7,630 bases of DNA from Candidatus Arcanibacter lacustris (lineage in GTDB: Bacteria > Pseudomonadota > Alphaproteobacteria > Rickettsiales > Arcanibacteraceae). Under the pieces are notes generated by a model that saw only the letters and a list, made by a program, of their open reading frames with translations, was not told where the DNA came from and did not search any database. Shown piece by piece: positions 1 through 6,417 of this stretch. Position 1 is the stretch's first letter; each line of letters opens with the position of its first letter. A program made the position numbers and the translations under genes. The stretch spans positions 1 through 7,630 of the forward strand of contig JYHA01000065.1 in the NCBI GenBank assembly GCA_000970895.1, given 5' to 3'.

Positions 1-36
1 GGGTCTTTTGATTTGATTGTGTAAATTCTCTCATAA
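1..36. repeat. Left terminal inverted repeat of the IS256-family element
   Basis: Compared with the reverse complement of the right end, bases 1-6 (GGGTCT) are identical, bases 7-13 are mostly different, and bases 14-27 (TGATTGTGTAAATT) are identical. After a one-base offset TCTCATAA matches again. A conserved tip followed by an inner block fits a cleavage end plus a transposase-binding site. The transposase stop codon (40-42) lies just inside this repeat. Confidence 0.85.
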
Positions 37-39
37 CAC

Positions 40-1257
40 TTAAATTCTACCCTCAAATTTTATCAAAAAATGAGCCATAGCTTCGTTCCAATTTTGGATT
101 GGCATATTCCATTTTGCAGTAATGTAATCTATTGTCAAGTACAATGATTTAAACACAGCATCATCATTCGGAAAAACACGTTTATTATTGGTGACTTTCC
201 TAAGTTGACTATTGAGAGATTCTATGGAATTTGTGGTGTAAATGATCTTCTTAATACTGGATGGATACTGCATAAAAATTACTAAATTCGCCCAATTATG
301 ATACCAGGATTTTGAAATCTGAGGGTATCTTTTATCCCATTTTAATGCAAAAGCTTCTAGAGCCAATAGAGCCGCATCTTCAGTGGCTGTAGTATAAATA
401 GGCTTTAAATCAGCCACTAATTCTTTTCTATCTTTATAAGATACATATTTCAAGCTGTTTCTAATTTGATGAACTATGCATAATTGATGCTCACATTTTG
501 GATAAACGGCTGATATTGCTTCAGACATACCAGTTAAATTATCGGTACAGGCGATCAACATATCCTGCATACCTCGATTCTTCATTTCTGTTAAATTACC
601 AAGCCAAAACTTAGCACCTTCATTCTCACTAATCCATAAGCCTAAAATATCTTTCTTACCACATAAATCAATACCTAAAGCCACATATACAGCCTTATTA
701 ATAATGCGTTTGTCATGACGAACTTTGACTACTAAACAGTCAAAATAAACTATAGGATAAACAGATTCTAAGGGTCTGTTTTGCCAAGCTTTTACTTCAT
801 CCATCACCCCATCAGTAATCTTGCTGATCAATGATTCGCTGATTTCAGCTTCATAAAGCTCATAGATTTGCTGCTTGATATCAGAAAGACTCATACCTTT
901 AGCATATAATGATAATATTTTTTTATCTAAACCTGCAATCCTATTTTGTTTTTTAGGCACTATGGCAGGCTCAAAATCACCATTCCTATCCCTTGGCACA
1001 TTTAGTTCAATTACCCCATTGTCAGTAATTAAATTCTTGTTATAGTGGCCATTTCTAGCATTATTTAAATCAGAACGACTATAACGATCGTAGCCTAAAT
1101 GATTATTCATCTCCTCTGATAATGCTCTTTCTATTACTGCTTTAGTTAATTGCTTGATTAATCCACCTTCTTCAAGGGCCTTAGAGATATCAACATCTCC
1201 TTCTAATAGCAAATCTAATGCTTCTTTCATCTTCGAATGTTGGACAACTTTGTTCAT
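40..1257 (-). CDS. IS256-family (mutator-type) DDE transposase
   Basis: Transposase of the surrounding insertion sequence; it cuts and joins the element ends through a DDE active site with an RNase H-like fold. With the start at 1257 the protein has 405 residues, usual for the family. The N-terminal part (about 1-110) carries the region expected to bind the ends, including the conserved EMNNHLGY stretch near 49-56. Catalytic candidates are D173 (in VYFDCL), D239 (in ACTDNL) and E346 (in TTNSIESLN), with the family's C-x2-H pair at C260/H263. ATG 1257 is preferred over an in-frame ATG at 1314 because an AAGGAG ribosome binding site lies 7 bases upstream of it, while the longer start would fall inside the terminal repeat and the promoter -35 box. 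No frameshift or internal stop is seen, so the gene is probably active. Confidence 0.96.
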   Translation of the reverse strand: MNKVVQHSKMKEALDLLLEGDVDISKALEEGGLIKQLTKAVIERALSEEMNNHLGYDRYSRSDLNNARNGHYNKNLITDNGVIELNVPRDRNGDFEPAIVPKKQNRIAGLDKKILSLYAKGMSLSDIKQQIYELYEAEISESLISKITDGVMDEVKAWQNRPLESVYPIVYFDCLVVKVRHDKRIINKAVYVALGIDLCGKKDILGLWISENEGAKFWLGNLTEMKNRGMQDMLIACTDNLTGMSEAISAVYPKCEHQLCIVHQIRNSLKYVSYKDRKELVADLKPIYTTATEDAALLALEAFALKWDKRYPQISKSWYHNWANLVIFMQYPSSIKKIIYTTNSIESLNSQLRKVTNNKRVFPNDDAVFKSLYLTIDYITAKWNMPIQNWNEAMAHFLIKFEGRI

Positions 1258-1264
1258 GGTCTTT

Positions 1265-1270
1265 CTCCTT
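1265..1270 (-). promoter_or_regulatory. Strong ribosome binding site that fixes the transposase start
   Basis: The minus strand reads AAGGAG here, 7 bases before the ATG at 1257. It is the best Shine-Dalgarno match in the window and decides between the two in-frame ATGs. The resident genes uvrA, nth and lipA have weak or no such site. Confidence 0.8.
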
Positions 1271-1285
1271 AAATTATAATTATTA

Positions 1286-1314
1286 TTTATATAACTTATG
1301 AGAAATTTACACAA
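1286..1314 (-). promoter_or_regulatory. Candidate sigma-70 promoter of the transposase
   Basis: On the minus strand, TTGTGT (1314-1309) is followed after exactly 17 bases by TATAAA (1291-1286), a good -35/-10 pair placed to give a short leader before the AAGGAG site and the ATG at 1257. The -35 box lies inside the inner block of the right terminal repeat, so transposase bound at this end could repress its own gene. That last point is inference. Confidence 0.5.
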
Positions 1315-1330
1315 TCATTTGCCCAGACCC
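1295..1330. repeat. Right terminal inverted repeat of the IS256-family element
   Basis: Read inward from 1330 on the minus strand it starts GGGTCT. The perfect 14-bp inner block (1317-1304) matches bases 14-27 of the left end, and TCTCATAA follows after a one-base offset. Position 1330 is taken as the element boundary because the match to the left end begins there. Confidence 0.85.
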
Positions 1331-1348
1331 TTTTAGAAATTATCGACA

Positions 1349-1624
1349 CTAACCACCAAACCCAAATCTCTCCTTCTGTTCCTCCCAGATAATCGGTATC
1401 TCTTTTCTCATAAAATCAATCAGCCTCAGATCTTTTGGCTGTCTTCCTGCTAAAATGGCTTCTACTATATCTGGTGCTAGGAGGTTTAAGCGCAAGATCC
1501 TACCAAGATAAGCGCGGGTGAGGTTTTCCTTACGTGCTAGTGAGCTGATGGTCTCTGTAGGATTTTTATTCATTTTCTGCTGTAATTTATAGGCTTTAGT
1601 GATGGCCGCCTGGATTAATTTATT
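1349..1624 (-). pseudogene. C-terminal remnant of a serine recombinase (resolvase/invertase family)
   Basis: The first ATG in this frame (1573) would give 74 residues, but the frame is open and recognisable further upstream to 1624, just below stops at 1625-1627 and 1628-1630. The open stretch is about 91 residues. It resembles the C-terminal tail of alphaproteobacterial serine recombinases: a helix (LIQAAITKAYKLQQ), a helix-turn-helix-like segment (ISSLARKENLTRAYLGRIL), then the hallmark LLAPDIVEAILAGRQP and a closing WEEQKERFGF. The catalytic serine domain and the large middle domain are missing, so the fragment cannot recombine DNA. No good ribosome binding site precedes ATG 1573. I read it as a decayed gene left from an integrated mobile element. 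A free-standing small DNA-binding protein is possible but less likely. Family identity comes from recall of the conserved tail motif. Confidence 0.75.
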
Positions 1625-1706
1625 TCACTAGTTGCATAACGCACAAAAGTTAGCAAAATCATAACCTTCATTTATAAAAGCGACAGAACCCATAAGAATA
1701 CTTAAG
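1625..1706. other. Short spacer between the recombinase remnant and lipA, no clear gene
   Basis: On the minus strand, in the same frame as the remnant, codons 1693-1628 would read a 21-residue peptide (starting MGSVAFINEG) that ends in TAG, immediately followed by TGA. It does not resemble the middle domain of a serine recombinase. No convincing hairpin with a T-tract follows the lipA stop codon, so no terminator could be placed. The segment is probably debris from the same mobile-element decay. Confidence 0.4.
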
Positions 1707-2606
1707 TTAAGCTATTTTACTCTTCAAAAATTTCTCTCTAGATTCTCTTAGTTTGACAAAATCATCACCAGCATGGTATGAGGATCTAGTCAGAGCAGAT
1801 GACGAAACCATCAAGAATCCTTTAGTAAAAGCCATCTCTTTATAATATTCAAATTCTTCTGGAGTAACGTAACGCATTAATTCTGCATGTTTTGGAGTTG
1901 GTTGCAAATATTGGCCAATAGTAATAAAATCAACATCAGCAGCACGTAAATCATCCATAACTTGAATTACTTCTTTCTTAGTTTCTCCAAGCCCTACCAT
2001 AATACCAGATTTAGTAAAAATAGAAGGATCTAGTTTTTTCACTTGATGTAATAAATTCAATGAATGAAAATATCTAGCACCAGGTCTGATTTGACGATAT
2101 AAAGAAGGAACTGTTTCGATATTATGATTATAAACATCTGGTTTTGCCGATACAATTTTTTCAACCGCCCCTTCTTTCTTTAAAAAATCAGGAGTTAGTA
2201 TTTCAATGGTAGTATTAGGAGATGATAATCTGATCTGTTTGATACATTCTACAAATTGACTAGCTCCACCATCAGGCAAATCATCGCGATCTACCGATGT
2301 AATTACCACATGAGCAAGCCCTAGTTTTTTAATAGCAATAGCTAGCTTTTCTGGCTCATGAGGATCTAGCAAATCAGGAATACCAGTCGCAACGTTACAA
2401 AAACGACAAGCTCTAGTACAAACAGAACCAAGTATCATCACTGTTACATGTTTTTGCGCCCAACATTCACCTATATTAGGACAAGCAGCCTCTTGACAAA
2501 CGGTATTTAAACCAAGAGACGAAATCAATTCTTTAGTTGACTGGTATTCCGGAGAAACCGGAGCTTTAACTCTAATCCATTCAGGTTTTGCTAATTTATT
2601 TTGCAT
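1707..2606 (-). CDS. lipA: Lipoyl synthase, radical SAM iron-sulfur enzyme
   Basis: LipA inserts two sulfur atoms at C6 and C8 of octanoyl groups carried on lipoyl domains, forming the cofactor of pyruvate and 2-oxoglutarate dehydrogenases and related complexes; it acts in the cytoplasm. The 299-residue protein has both 4Fe-4S signatures: the auxiliary (sulfur-donor) cluster cysteines C37, C42 and C48, and the radical-SAM CxxxCxxC at C63, C67 and C70. The C-terminal RSSYHAGDDF (274-283) carries the RSSY serine that ligates the auxiliary cluster. Other LipA hallmarks are VTSVDRDDLPDGGA (102-115), the HNIETV segment (161-166), VGLGE (204-208) and GQYLQP (231-236). Length and start are normal, though the ribosome binding site is weak. 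It is the last gene of the ssb cluster, 25 bp after the small upstream gene. All key residues are present, so it should be functional. Confidence 0.98.
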   Translation of the reverse strand: MQNKLAKPEWIRVKAPVSPEYQSTKELISSLGLNTVCQEAACPNIGECWAQKHVTVMILGSVCTRACRFCNVATGIPDLLDPHEPEKLAIAIKKLGLAHVVITSVDRDDLPDGGASQFVECIKQIRLSSPNTTIEILTPDFLKKEGAVEKIVSAKPDVYNHNIETVPSLYRQIRPGARYFHSLNLLHQVKKLDPSIFTKSGIMVGLGETKKEVIQVMDDLRAADVDFITIGQYLQPTPKHAELMRYVTPEEFEYYKEMAFTKGFLMVSSSALTRSSYHAGDDFVKLRESREKFLKSKIA

Positions 2607-2631
2607 AATTACTTAAGTACCATCCTTAAAA

Positions 2632-2895
2632 CTACATCATTTTTTCTAAAACAGTTTTCTTTGTCTTTTGGCTAGAGTCCCTAGATGAAGAAAGTAATGA
2701 AGATAAAAATCTCTCTTCATTTTCTATCGCAGCATCACTAGTCTCAATTGATTTCTCTAAAACACATAAAAAACCATCCTCATGAGGCATCATATTAGAT
2801 ATAACCCAACCATCAGCAAGATCCGATTCAATCTTTTTCATATCTTTTCTTCTACTATCAAGAGGAACTAGTTTTTGAATAGTTTTTTTTGCCAT
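2632..2895 (-). CDS. Small conserved protein of unknown function, possibly Rickettsiales-specific
   Basis: An 87-residue protein with no signal peptide or membrane segment. Residues 1-48 look like a compact domain: a basic start (MAKKTIQKLVPLDSRR), a helix (KKIESDLADG), then W30 and a strand-like segment GFLCVLEK (41-48). Residues 49-87 are low-complexity, rich in serine, lysine and glutamate, and probably disordered. From memory, the N-terminal part resembles DUF2674, a small family reported only from rickettsiae; this was not checked. The gene lies 15 bp downstream of ssb and 25 bp upstream of lipA on the same strand, with a weak GAG-type ribosome binding site, so co-expression with ssb is likely. 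Clean placement between two housekeeping genes supports a real gene. I assign no function. Confidence 0.75.
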   Translation of the reverse strand: MAKKTIQKLVPLDSRRKDMKKIESDLADGWVISNMMPHEDGFLCVLEKSIETSDAAIENEERFLSSLLSSSRDSSQKTKKTVLEKMM

Positions 2896-2910
2896 TTTAT
2901 TAACTCACTA

Positions 2911-3378
2911 TCAGAAAGGAATTTCATCCTCTAAACTATCATTACTATTTGAATTTTTATAGCCACTATCAAATGATGATGAACCGCTAGAAGATCCTGA
3001 TGAAAAATTATCTTCACCACCAGATTTTTGACTATCAATCATCGTCAATACTGAACTAAAACCTTGCAACACTATTTCAGTTGAATATTTCTCAACTCCA
3101 GCAGCATCAGTCCATTTTCTAGTTTGCAAAGCTCCTTCAATATAAAGCTTAGTACCTTTTTTAACGTAGTTTTTAACCACATTAACTAGGCCTTCTGAAA
3201 AAACCACCACACGATGCCATTCTGTTCTTTCTTTTCTCTCACCTGTTGATTTATCCTTCCATCTCTCGGATGTGGCTAAAGTAATATTTGCCAATTCTCT
3301 ACCATCCTGAGTTGATCTAATTTCTGGATCTTTTCCAACGTTACCAATCAATATAACTTTATTTACACTTCCTGACAT
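2911..3378 (-). CDS. ssb: Single-stranded DNA-binding protein
   Basis: SSB coats single-stranded DNA during replication, recombination and repair and recruits partner proteins through its C-terminal tip. The 155-residue protein has an N-terminal OB fold (about 4-112) that starts with the typical NKVILIGNVGKDPEIR. Aromatic residues expected to stack on DNA are W40, W54, F60 and W89. It is followed by a flexible linker rich in glycine, serine and asparagine (about 116-148) and the acidic tip EDEIPF, matching the conserved partner-binding tail DDDIPF. The start is supported by GGAG at 3391-3388, nine bases upstream. It is the first gene of the minus-strand cluster and divergent from uvrA, a classical arrangement. 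No unusual changes were seen. Confidence 0.98.
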   Translation of the reverse strand: MSGSVNKVILIGNVGKDPEIRSTQDGRELANITLATSERWKDKSTGERKERTEWHRVVVFSEGLVNVVKNYVKKGTKLYIEGALQTRKWTDAAGVEKYSTEIVLQGFSSVLTMIDSQKSGGEDNFSSGSSSGSSSFDSGYKNSNSNDSLEDEIPF

Positions 3379-3387
3379 AAAACTTTA

Positions 3388-3391
3388 CTCC
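3388..3391 (-). promoter_or_regulatory. Ribosome binding site of ssb
   Basis: The minus strand reads TTGGAG with the GGAG core here, nine bases before the ATG at 3378. It is the clearest Shine-Dalgarno sequence among the resident genes. Confidence 0.6.
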
Positions 3392-3399
3392 AATTAATC

Positions 3400-3427
3400 T
3401 TGAAAAATCAATAAAAACCCTTTTAAT
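3400..3427 (+). promoter_or_regulatory. Candidate upstream promoter for uvrA
   Basis: TTGAAA (3400-3405) and TTTAAT (3422-3427), each a 5/6 match to the sigma-70 boxes, are separated by 16 bases. Use of this promoter would give a leader of roughly 85 bases. A nearer alternative is TTGCAT (3456-3461) with AATAAT (3478-3483), also 16 apart. In DNA this AT-rich such matches arise by chance, so neither is secure. Confidence 0.3.
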
Positions 3428-3463
3428 GATCTTTAAAAAAATATATAATCGCCACTTGCATAT

Positions 3464-3484
3464 GATTATTAATTTATAATAATC
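3464..3484. repeat. Perfect 8-bp inverted repeat in the ssb-uvrA intergenic region
   Basis: GATTATTA (3464-3471) and TAATAATC (3477-3484) are exact reverse complements around a 5-base spacer ATTTA. The dyad covers the TATAAT-like sequence at 3475-3480 and the nearer candidate -10 box of uvrA, where an operator would sit. The low sequence complexity weakens the case; it could be chance. It is too AT-rich to be a strong RNA hairpin. Confidence 0.35.
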
Positions 3485-3518
3485 GATTTAGAATCAATTT
3501 ATACTAAATAAAATAAAA

Positions 3519-6413
3519 ATGGAAGATATTATTAAAGTACGTGGCGCAAAAGAACATAACCTTAAAAACGTTAATGTTGATATACCTCGTAACAAATTCG
3601 TTGTGATTACTGGACTAAGTGGTTCAGGAAAATCATCCTTAGCTTTTGATACAATTTATGCAGAAGGTCAAAGAAGATATGTAGAAAGCCTATCTGCTTA
3701 TGCAAGACAGTTTTTACAATTACAAAATAAACCAGATGTTGAATCAATCACAGGACTATCACCTGCTATTGCGATTGATCAAAAAACTATTTCAAAAAAT
3801 CCACGCTCTACCGTTGGAACTATCACTGAAATTTATGATTACTTAAGATTGCTATATGCAAGAATTGGTGTACCACACTCTCCTGCTACTGGCCTTCCTA
3901 TTCAAAGCCAAACAGTTAGCCAAATGGTAGAGGCAGTAAATAAATTACCAAGTGGTAGTAAGATATATATACTTGCTCCAATTATCAAAGGTGGCAAAGG
4001 AGAGCATCGTAAAGAGCTTATTGCCATTAAGAAACAGGGATTTCAAAGGATAAAGCTCAATGACGAGATTCATGAGTTGGAATCTATACCCGTTATTGAT
4101 AAAAATAAAAAACATGATCTATCGGTCGTAGTTGATCGCTTAGTAATTGGAGATGATTTAGGTAATCGCCTTGCAGACTCAATGGAGACTGCTGTTAAAC
4201 TTGGTAATGGTTTGGTGATGATTGAAATACTCAATCCAAAAGATAAGCAAAAACCTATCATTACTTTTTCTGAGAAATTTTCTTGCCCAATTTCTGGATT
4301 TCAACTTGATGAAATTGAGCCAAGATTATTCTCATTTAATAGTCCTTTTGGCGCATGTCCTGTATGCGAAGGACTTGGTACGGAATTGTTTTTTGATCCA
4401 GATTTAGTAATACCAGATCCAACATTGTCCTTAAAGGAAAATGCTATAGCTCCTTGGGCGGTAGTCCAATCTCGCTATCAAATGCAAACTTTGGAATGTC
4501 TTTCTACTCATTATAAATTTAGTATGCATTATCCTTTTAAAGAATTGCCTAGCGATATTCAGCAAATTATTTTATTTGGTTCAGGCGAAGAAGAAGTTGC
4601 TATGTCTTATAGCGATGGTAGCAGAAAACATAATGTAAAAGCTCCTTTTGAGGGCGTAATACCAAATTTAGAAAAAATCTATCATCGTTCAGGTGGATCA
4701 AATGGTATTGAAGAATTAATAAAATTCCAAGGCAAGAGACATTGTCAATCTTGTGGTGGATATAGGTTAAAACCAGAATCATTATGCGTTAAAATTGCCG
4801 ATCATCATGTCGGTGAAATCTCAAAAATGACTATTGCTAAATCTCTTGAATGGTTTGGTAGTCTTCATTTAAAGCTAAATGCTACTCATAATAAAATCGC
4901 AGAAAGAGTTTTAAAAGAACTAAATGAGCGATTAGGATTTTTAAATAATGTAGGATTAGACTATCTTACTTTATCTCGCGAATCAGGAACTTTATCTGGT
5001 GGGGAAAGCCAGAGAATTCGTCTTGCATCACAAATTGGCTCAGGACTTAGTGGTGTATTATATGTACTTGATGAACCATCTATTGGTCTTCATCAATGTG
5101 ATAATATTCGCTTAATTAAAACATTAAAAAACCTAAGGGACTTAGGAAATAGTGTGATTGTGGTGGAGCATGATGAAGAAACTATGAGAGAGGCCGATCA
5201 TTTAATTGACGTTGGACCTGGAGCTGGCGTTCATGGTGGCTATATTATCGCACAAGGAACTCCTAAGGAAGTTGAAAATGATCCAGCAAGTATTACTGGT
5301 GGCTATTTAAGTGGTAAAAAATTCATTGAAATTCCAAAAGAAAGAAGAAAATTCAATCCTGATAGATGTATTAAACTAACGGGCGCTACTACTAACAACC
5401 TTAAAAATGTTAGTATGGATTTACCCCTTGGATTATTTACTTGCGTTTCTGGAGTTTCAGGTGGTGGTAAATCTAGTTTAATCATCCATACATTACATAA
5501 AGCTATTATCAAAAAAATCGAAAATAGCAAAATAGTACCAGGTGCTTATGAATCAATCACTGGTACTGAATATGTTGATAAAGTAATCCAAATTGATCAA
5601 TCACCTATTGGTAGAACACCAAGATCAAATCCCGCCACTTATACAGGAGCCTTTGGACCAATCAGAGATTGGTATGTTGATTTAGCAGAATCCAAAGCTC
5701 GTGGCTATAAAGCTGGTAGATTCTCATTCAACGTCAAAGGCGGAAGATGCGAATCATGTCAAGGTGACGGCATGATCAAAATTGAGATGCATTTCTTACC
5801 AGATGTATATGTTAAATGCGAGCAATGCGATGGAAAAAGATATAATAAAGAAACTTTAGAAGTTAAATATAAGGGTAAATCAATTGCAGATGTACTCGAT
5901 ATGACTGTAGAAGATGCTGTAGTATTTTTCGACAAGGTTCCCTTAATTAAAGAAAAAATGCAAAGTCTATCCGAAGTTGGATTAAACTATATCACCATTG
6001 GTCAATCAGCAACTACACTTTCTGGCGGTGAAGCTCAAAGGGTCAAATTAGCTAAAGAATTATCACGTAGATCTACTGGTAAAACAGTCTATATACTTGA
6101 TGAACCAACCACAGGACTTCACTCAGAAGATATCAACAAACTACTGAAAGTACTACATAAATTAGTCGAGATGGGTAATACCGTACTTGTCATTGAACAT
6201 AATCTAGATGTGATCAAAACAGCTGATTATGTAATAGATGTGGGACCAGGAGGAGGCGACAAAGGTGGATATGTTGTTGCAACCGGTACACCTGAGCAAA
6301 TAATTAATGATAAGAATAGTGTTACAGGTCAATATCTAAAAAAATGTGATGAAGTAAAACTAACTCTAGACAAGCAAAAGCCCTCCACTAAAAAATGGGG
6401 GGCTTTATATTGA
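3519..6413 (+). CDS. uvrA: Excinuclease ABC subunit A (UvrA), DNA damage sensor
   Basis: UvrA is the dimeric ABC ATPase that finds bulky DNA lesions and loads UvrB in nucleotide excision repair. The 964-residue protein has two complete ATPase modules. Module 1: Walker A 32-40 (GLSGSGKSS), signature LSGGE 492-496, Walker B with D518/E519, H-loop H551. Module 2: Walker A 645-653 (GVSGGGKSS, K651), LSGGE 834-838, D861/E862, H894. The C-terminal zinc finger is intact (C744, C747, C767, C770), and a further CxxC lies at C409/C412. The site around 256-283 has C256, C280 and C283 but S259 where E. coli has cysteine; I recall the same change in other alphaproteobacteria. A tail of about 24 residues (941-964) extends beyond the usual end and overlaps a hairpin. 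No Shine-Dalgarno sequence precedes ATG 3519, but the N terminus aligns with the family. Divergent from ssb; nth follows 4 bp later. Confidence 0.98.
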   Translation: MEDIIKVRGAKEHNLKNVNVDIPRNKFVVITGLSGSGKSSLAFDTIYAEGQRRYVESLSAYARQFLQLQNKPDVESITGLSPAIAIDQKTISKNPRSTVGTITEIYDYLRLLYARIGVPHSPATGLPIQSQTVSQMVEAVNKLPSGSKIYILAPIIKGGKGEHRKELIAIKKQGFQRIKLNDEIHELESIPVIDKNKKHDLSVVVDRLVIGDDLGNRLADSMETAVKLGNGLVMIEILNPKDKQKPIITFSEKFSCPISGFQLDEIEPRLFSFNSPFGACPVCEGLGTELFFDPDLVIPDPTLSLKENAIAPWAVVQSRYQMQTLECLSTHYKFSMHYPFKELPSDIQQIILFGSGEEEVAMSYSDGSRKHNVKAPFEGVIPNLEKIYHRSGGSNGIEELIKFQGKRHCQSCGGYRLKPESLCVKIADHHVGEISKMTIAKSLEWFGSLHLKLNATHNKIAERVLKELNERLGFLNNVGLDYLTLSRESGTLSGGESQRIRLASQIGSGLSGVLYVLDEPSIGLHQCDNIRLIKTLKNLRDLGNSVIVVEHDEETMREADHLIDVGPGAGVHGGYIIAQGTPKEVENDPASITGGYLSGKKFIEIPKERRKFNPDRCIKLTGATTNNLKNVSMDLPLGLFTCVSGVSGGGKSSLIIHTLHKAIIKKIENSKIVPGAYESITGTEYVDKVIQIDQSPIGRTPRSNPATYTGAFGPIRDWYVDLAESKARGYKAGRFSFNVKGGRCESCQGDGMIKIEMHFLPDVYVKCEQCDGKRYNKETLEVKYKGKSIADVLDMTVEDAVVFFDKVPLIKEKMQSLSEVGLNYITIGQSATTLSGGEAQRVKLAKELSRRSTGKTVYILDEPTTGLHSEDINKLLKVLHKLVEMGNTVLVIEHNLDVIKTADYVIDVGPGGGDKGGYVVATGTPEQIINDKNSVTGQYLKKCDEVKLTLDKQKPSTKKWGALY
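6377..6406 (+). terminator. Terminator-like hairpin inside the 3' end of uvrA
   Basis: An 11-bp stem, AAAGCCCTCCA (6377-6387) with TGGGGGGCTTT (6396-6406), has one T-G wobble and an 8-base A-rich loop (6388-6395). It is followed by a short AT-rich run (ATATT) rather than a proper T-tract. It lies wholly within the final uvrA codons (residues about 953-963) and ends 11 bases before the nth ATG. The stem is GC-rich for this genome, so it is unlikely to be noise. It could be a weak terminator or attenuator limiting read-through into nth and the F0 genes, or an mRNA 3'-end stabiliser. Confidence 0.55.
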
Positions 6414-6417
6414 ACAA

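Larger units (their letters stand above)
1..1330 (-). mobile_element. Complete IS256-family insertion sequence, about 1.33 kb
   Basis: The element is bounded by imperfect terminal inverted repeats that both begin GGGTCT and holds a single transposase gene on the minus strand that fills nearly all of it. About 1.33 kb, one ORF and ends starting GGG fit the IS256 family. The left tip coincides with the first base of the window, so the left flank, and therefore the 8-9 bp target duplication usual for this family, cannot be checked. The right flank starts TTTTAGAA at 1331. The element looks functional: the ORF is intact, the catalytic residues are present, and the promoter and ribosome binding site are good. 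It landed 18 bp beyond the stop codon of a serine-recombinase remnant, inside what appears to be an older mobile-DNA scar. Confidence 0.9.

Noticed and set aside
1258..1314. Longer transposase start at 1314
   Set aside because: It would start inside the terminal repeat and within the candidate -35 box; the ATG at 1257 has an AAGGAG site at ideal spacing.
1306..1337. Outward-facing promoter from the right IS end into the flank
   Set aside because: A TTTACA-like -35 exists at 1306-1311, but no acceptable -10 occurs at 16-18 bases, and it would point antisense to the recombinase remnant and lipA.
1349..1573. Stand-alone 74-residue regulator or antitoxin
   Set aside because: Its whole length matches the tail of serine recombinases, homology continues upstream of the ATG to 1624, and no partner toxin gene is present.
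1693..1707. Intrinsic terminator after lipA
   Set aside because: CTTAAG is a short palindrome only; no stem of useful length followed by a T-tract was found.
4070..4261. Minus-strand open frame of 63 codons inside uvrA
   Set aside because: Antisense shadow of uvrA with no recognisable protein features; the plus frame is an unambiguous UvrA throughout.
4222..4407. Plus-strand open frame of 61 codons inside uvrA in another frame
   Set aside because: It overlaps the conserved UvrA zinc-site region in a different frame and has no family resemblance.
4600..4782. Minus-strand open frame of 60 codons inside uvrA
   Set aside because: Antisense shadow rich in isoleucine, leucine and histidine, as expected from AT-rich complementary codons.
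5303..5530. Minus-strand open frame of 75 codons inside uvrA that looks membrane-like
   Set aside because: The hydrophobicity comes from antisense lysine and asparagine codons; it lies opposite the second Walker A region.
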